Position numbers and translations under genes: made by a program. From Gymnopus androsaceus JB14 (Eukaryota; Basidiomycota; Agaricomycetes; Agaricales; Omphalotaceae): a stretch of DNA of 58,210 nucleotides. The stretch's first letter is position 1. Each line of letters begins with the position of its first letter. The DNA lies in assembly GCA_009733575.1 (NCBI GenBank), contig ML769772.1, positions 1-58,210 of the forward strand, written 5' to 3'. Below are positions 55,456-58,210 of this stretch, piece by piece. Below the pieces are notes generated by a model that was given only the letters and a program-made list of their open reading frames with translations, did not search any database and was not told the DNA's origin.

Positions 55456-57799
55456 CTAGTTGGGAGCAGATCCGGGCTCAACACTTTTATCGCGTTTGCT
55501 AGGTTCATTACCAGCAGCCGCGGCATCAGATTCGTCGACAGGTTCGTCGTTAGCTTGATCGCTTCGTCCAGCGCTGTTGTTGGTTGCATCGTCTTTTCCA
55601 TTGTTACCTTGACCGCTTGAACCAGCGCTGTTGCCAGTCGCGCTATCATCTTTGCCATTGCCGACAGGGTTTTTGTCCTCGTCCTCGTCCTCATCACTGC
55701 GTTCTGATGCTGACGCCGCATTCTCATCGTTAGCCAAAGCTGTGAGCGCTTCCCAATCATAACTTTCTTCTGGTCGAGGGTCACACTCCATACTCCTAGG
55801 CCATTATTGGTAAATGTTGAGGAGAAATAGACAAGATGTACATCATAGCCTTGAAAGTGTCCTTTTCAAGACGCTCAGCATAAGATGCTGCTTTTTCTCG
55901 AAGATTTGTCATGGTTTTACAGAGCGAAACGTAGCTGTAAACATTTTCAACATCAGATGAATGGAAAAAGAGGAGGAAACAGTACGTAGAAAGATCATTC
56001 TTTTCAGCAAACTGAATATCTTGGTGAAAACCAGATCCGTATTCAGATATGGCATGCTCAATCTGGAAACTTATCAGATCATATAAGAAACATGGAAATA
56101 TAGAGACAGACTATTGTGGTGACAAAAGCAATGAGCATAAGGGGAACACGGCGCTCCTCTTTAAGCTGATCCATGATTAGGAAATTCATCTTGGAGCCTT
56201 TAACAACAAGGACATGGTGGAGAAGCCGAGGAATGAGAGATGAGCGGAAAGGGGTCTCTTGATATTCGAAGCTCTCCAAATCTAGTGAGTCATGATGAAA
56301 TTTGCGGTCTTCAATTAGCTGGGAAACCATGTTGCGCTTAAACATTGTCAGTTCAATAATTAGAAACTATTGTGGAGTTACGCATGATTTCGCCAGGGGA
56401 ACGACTAGTAAATCGAAATTCTGAGTTGACTTGATTGCGAGCAGCATCACCAAATGTTCGACGAATATCGTTGGTGCCATAGTTGGCCTGCACAAAATCA
56501 ATAAGCAAGTGAGTGAGCAAAAAATGAATGCAATGGCTGACGTATTTCAATGCCTTTTTATGCAGGCCATCAGAAGCACCAATAGCTATTAAAGCCGCTC
56601 GTTTTTCATCCTCCGCGGAGGAGGCATCAACAAGCGCCTTCAGAGCTACATAAGGGGCCGTGTCCCGTGCGGGAAACATGTGGATAAAACATGCTGCCTT
56701 CCTGTAGACACTCTTGCCCAGGGTGAGGAGCACTTCTGCTCCTTGAATACCATCAAAGTCTGACAAAAGCACCTTGTTGGCACCCCGACCCTGAGACCTC
56801 TTCTTCTTGCTCTTCTTGCTCTTCAAGGCGGGGGTGACATCTTCCACTGCGATCTGCTGATGTCAAGAACACGAAACGTCCTCAGGAAGATCGAGCCCTC
56901 ACATTATCCTTCTCAGTAATCTTCACCGATTTCGGTTCTTCGGACTCAGGTTGGTCATCCTCCTCAATGTCTTCCTCGTCAGAAGAGTACGAGGGTTTGA
57001 GCCTCTTCCTGAGATTCAGCTCAACATCAGAGCCCTCCTCCGACGACGATTCTTCCCGGCCTGGATTGAAGGTTAGCAATAAACAAAGGGAGAGAACATC
57101 TTTCTTGCGTTTGGTTTTGCCTTGGGCTTTACTTGACTGCCTGGAAGTTGTTGCGTCCGACTCGGAGTGCCTGGATTCATCAACTGGATTGAAGGTTAGC
57201 GCTGAACAAAAAAGATAAGAAAGTTTTTTACGTTCGGGGGCAGACTTTTTGTTAGGCTTGGGCCGCTTAGAAACTTTGCCCCCAGCGCTGGAAATGACTA
57301 GCGGATGTGTCAGCGTGAGCACCTGACGCAAAGAACGAGAGAGGGTTGTACCTCTTTTACGCAACGAAGAGGGCTGGGGAAAAACTGACGAAGGAACATT
57401 AAAGACAGCGTTTGAACTGACATGAAAGTTAAACACTTACAAAGGTAAATAATTTCGGTCGTGTTCAGAAAATAACACCGACCTCTGGAGCGGGGGTTAG
57501 GGGATATAGATTGAGAGAGAGGAAGAACCAGTACTTCGAGTATCTGTCACCGTTTGGGAATGTTCAGCAGGAACTGCCCCATTCGCATATGCTGTTTTGT
57601 ATGAATTGGCTTTGGCAGCGGTTTTTGCTGCAACCTTGATTTGGGTAGTAGAGGTCCCACCATTTCGCGTCTTTGTCTTCGGGCCTGGTTTAGATTTTGA
57701 CCCTCCGCTGCTGGTCTTGCTATCCAGATTGTCCATGCCACTGGATGCTCTTAGCTTCTTCGCCGGTTTCTTCGTCGGCTGGGCCTCCGAGGAAGCCAT
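55456..57799 (-). CDS. DUF6532 domain protein
   Basis: Agaric-expanded family of unknown function. The ATG at 57799 gives a basic N-terminus (MASSEAQPTKKPAKKLRASS). Then come short exons with nuclear-type basic and acidic runs (KVSKRPKPNKKSAPER, DEEDIEEDDQPESEEPKS), the domain proper from VEDVTPALKSKKSKKKRSQG through KAACFIHMFPARDTAPYVAL, NYGTNDIRRTFGDAARNQVN, MVSQLIEDRKFHHDSLDLES, KMNFLIMDQLKEERRVPLML and IEHAISEYGSGFHQDIQF, and an acidic Asn/Gly/Asp-rich tail ending PGSAPN. Exon ends at 55795, 55842-55934, 55986-56062 and 56112 show good GT-AG introns. At about 56345-56390 the expected joint (GEIMR to NMVSQ) is off by one base. Compared with the fragment at 24352-25245, the intron after DLE is absent here. 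Confidence 0.75.
57061..57200 (-). repeat. Duplicated intron 3' end within the DUF6532 gene
   Basis: The 17-base sequence GCTAACCTTCAATCCAG (branch-point-like CTAAC plus acceptor) occurs at 57061-57077 and again at 57184-57200, at the ends of two neighbouring introns. The more upstream intron has a GT donor (GAAC|GTAAAA); the downstream one shows AT where the matching donor would be and can be read through in frame. Confidence 0.6.
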
Positions 57800-58210
57800 G
57801 TCCACGAGAAAGAAACAAAGGGAGAACGAGAAGAAGAAACGAGAACGAGAACAAGAAACGAGAACAGAAGCGGAAGAAATCAAGAAACAAGAATCATGTG
57901 ATCGGCGGATCATGCTAGTACTCGTACGATCATTACGTAATGCAAACCATCGATACAGGCATCGATAGCATCATTCATAGAAAAACTCAGATGCAGGTTT
58001 CCGCCAGTTAATGACCAGAAACCTAACGTGAAAAGAAAGGTAACGTCAGTGAGATACAACCAGGAGAGGGATTATTAGAACATCCCAATCCAAAGAGGAA
58101 GAGGATGCGCAGTGAATGAGTTGAAGCGGCTGAGCGCAGCCTGCAAGATTTGATGGAAGGGATGCAGGATTAAACAAGATTGCTGAGTATCGCTTGAAGC
58201 ACTACAATTC
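57800..58210. other. Upstream region of the DUF6532 gene
   Basis: Presumed promoter and 5' leader. Purine-rich just upstream of the ATG (57800-57895). No other gene is supported to the window end. Confidence 0.5.

Noticed and set aside
57597..57968. Plus-strand frame rich in Arg/Glu at the right edge
   Set aside because: Antisense to the DUF6532 first exon and its purine-rich leader; low complexity.

Overview
The window is nuclear DNA of a filamentous basidiomycete, most likely a repeat-rich member of the Agaricomycetes. The evidence is dense 48-60 bp GT-AG introns, a DUF6532 gene, an F-box relic of the agaric type, a NACHT-ankyrin NLR, an OTT_1508-like deaminase family, a Ty3/gypsy relic and Ty1/copia fragments. 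The species cannot be told from the sequence alone.

Region by region. 1-12 kb is accessory DNA: two satellite arrays built from AACTCGGAGTT/ACTAGT modules (about 1.2-2.2 and 9.5-10.6 kb), tandem and dispersed copies of an AT-rich repeat here called R1, a gypsy pol relic, a patch of telomere-like TTAGGG units, and one PIF/Harbinger transposon (5275-8955) with terminal inverted repeats, a DDE transposase and a convergent Myb-like gene, both damaged. 12-21 kb holds three copies of one gene family. The middle copy (17552-19708) splices into an apparently intact 644-residue protein that ends in an OTT_1508-like deaminase domain; the outer two are dead and share a TGA inside the zinc-binding C-x-x-C motif. 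A degenerate F-box gene and a tRNA-like sequence lie between copies. 21-28 kb holds a copia element whose 5' half is inverted relative to its 3' half, next to an intact-looking 3' fragment of a DUF6532 gene. 28-37 kb is mainly transposon debris, with several non-autonomous elements whose ends can be placed by target-site duplications (three hAT-like, one Mutator-like).

37-51 kb is the gene-rich part: an NLR with about 16 nearly identical ankyrin repeats and a P-loop on a 25-nt micro-exon; a 20-exon dipeptidyl-peptidase V; a damaged MRT4 ribosome-assembly gene; a two-span membrane protein; and an SNM1/Artemis-type DNA-repair nuclease. 51-55 kb is again transposon-derived. The right end carries a full DUF6532 gene (55456-57799), a paralogue of the fragment at 24-25 kb.

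No metabolic cluster is evident. The themes are repeat turnover and two fast-evolving gene classes often tied to self/non-self or anti-parasite functions in fungi (NLRs and deaminases). Single-base indels break several otherwise well-conserved genes (NLR repeats, DPP V, MRT4, the membrane protein, the nuclease), so some lesions may be assembly errors rather than real pseudogenes.
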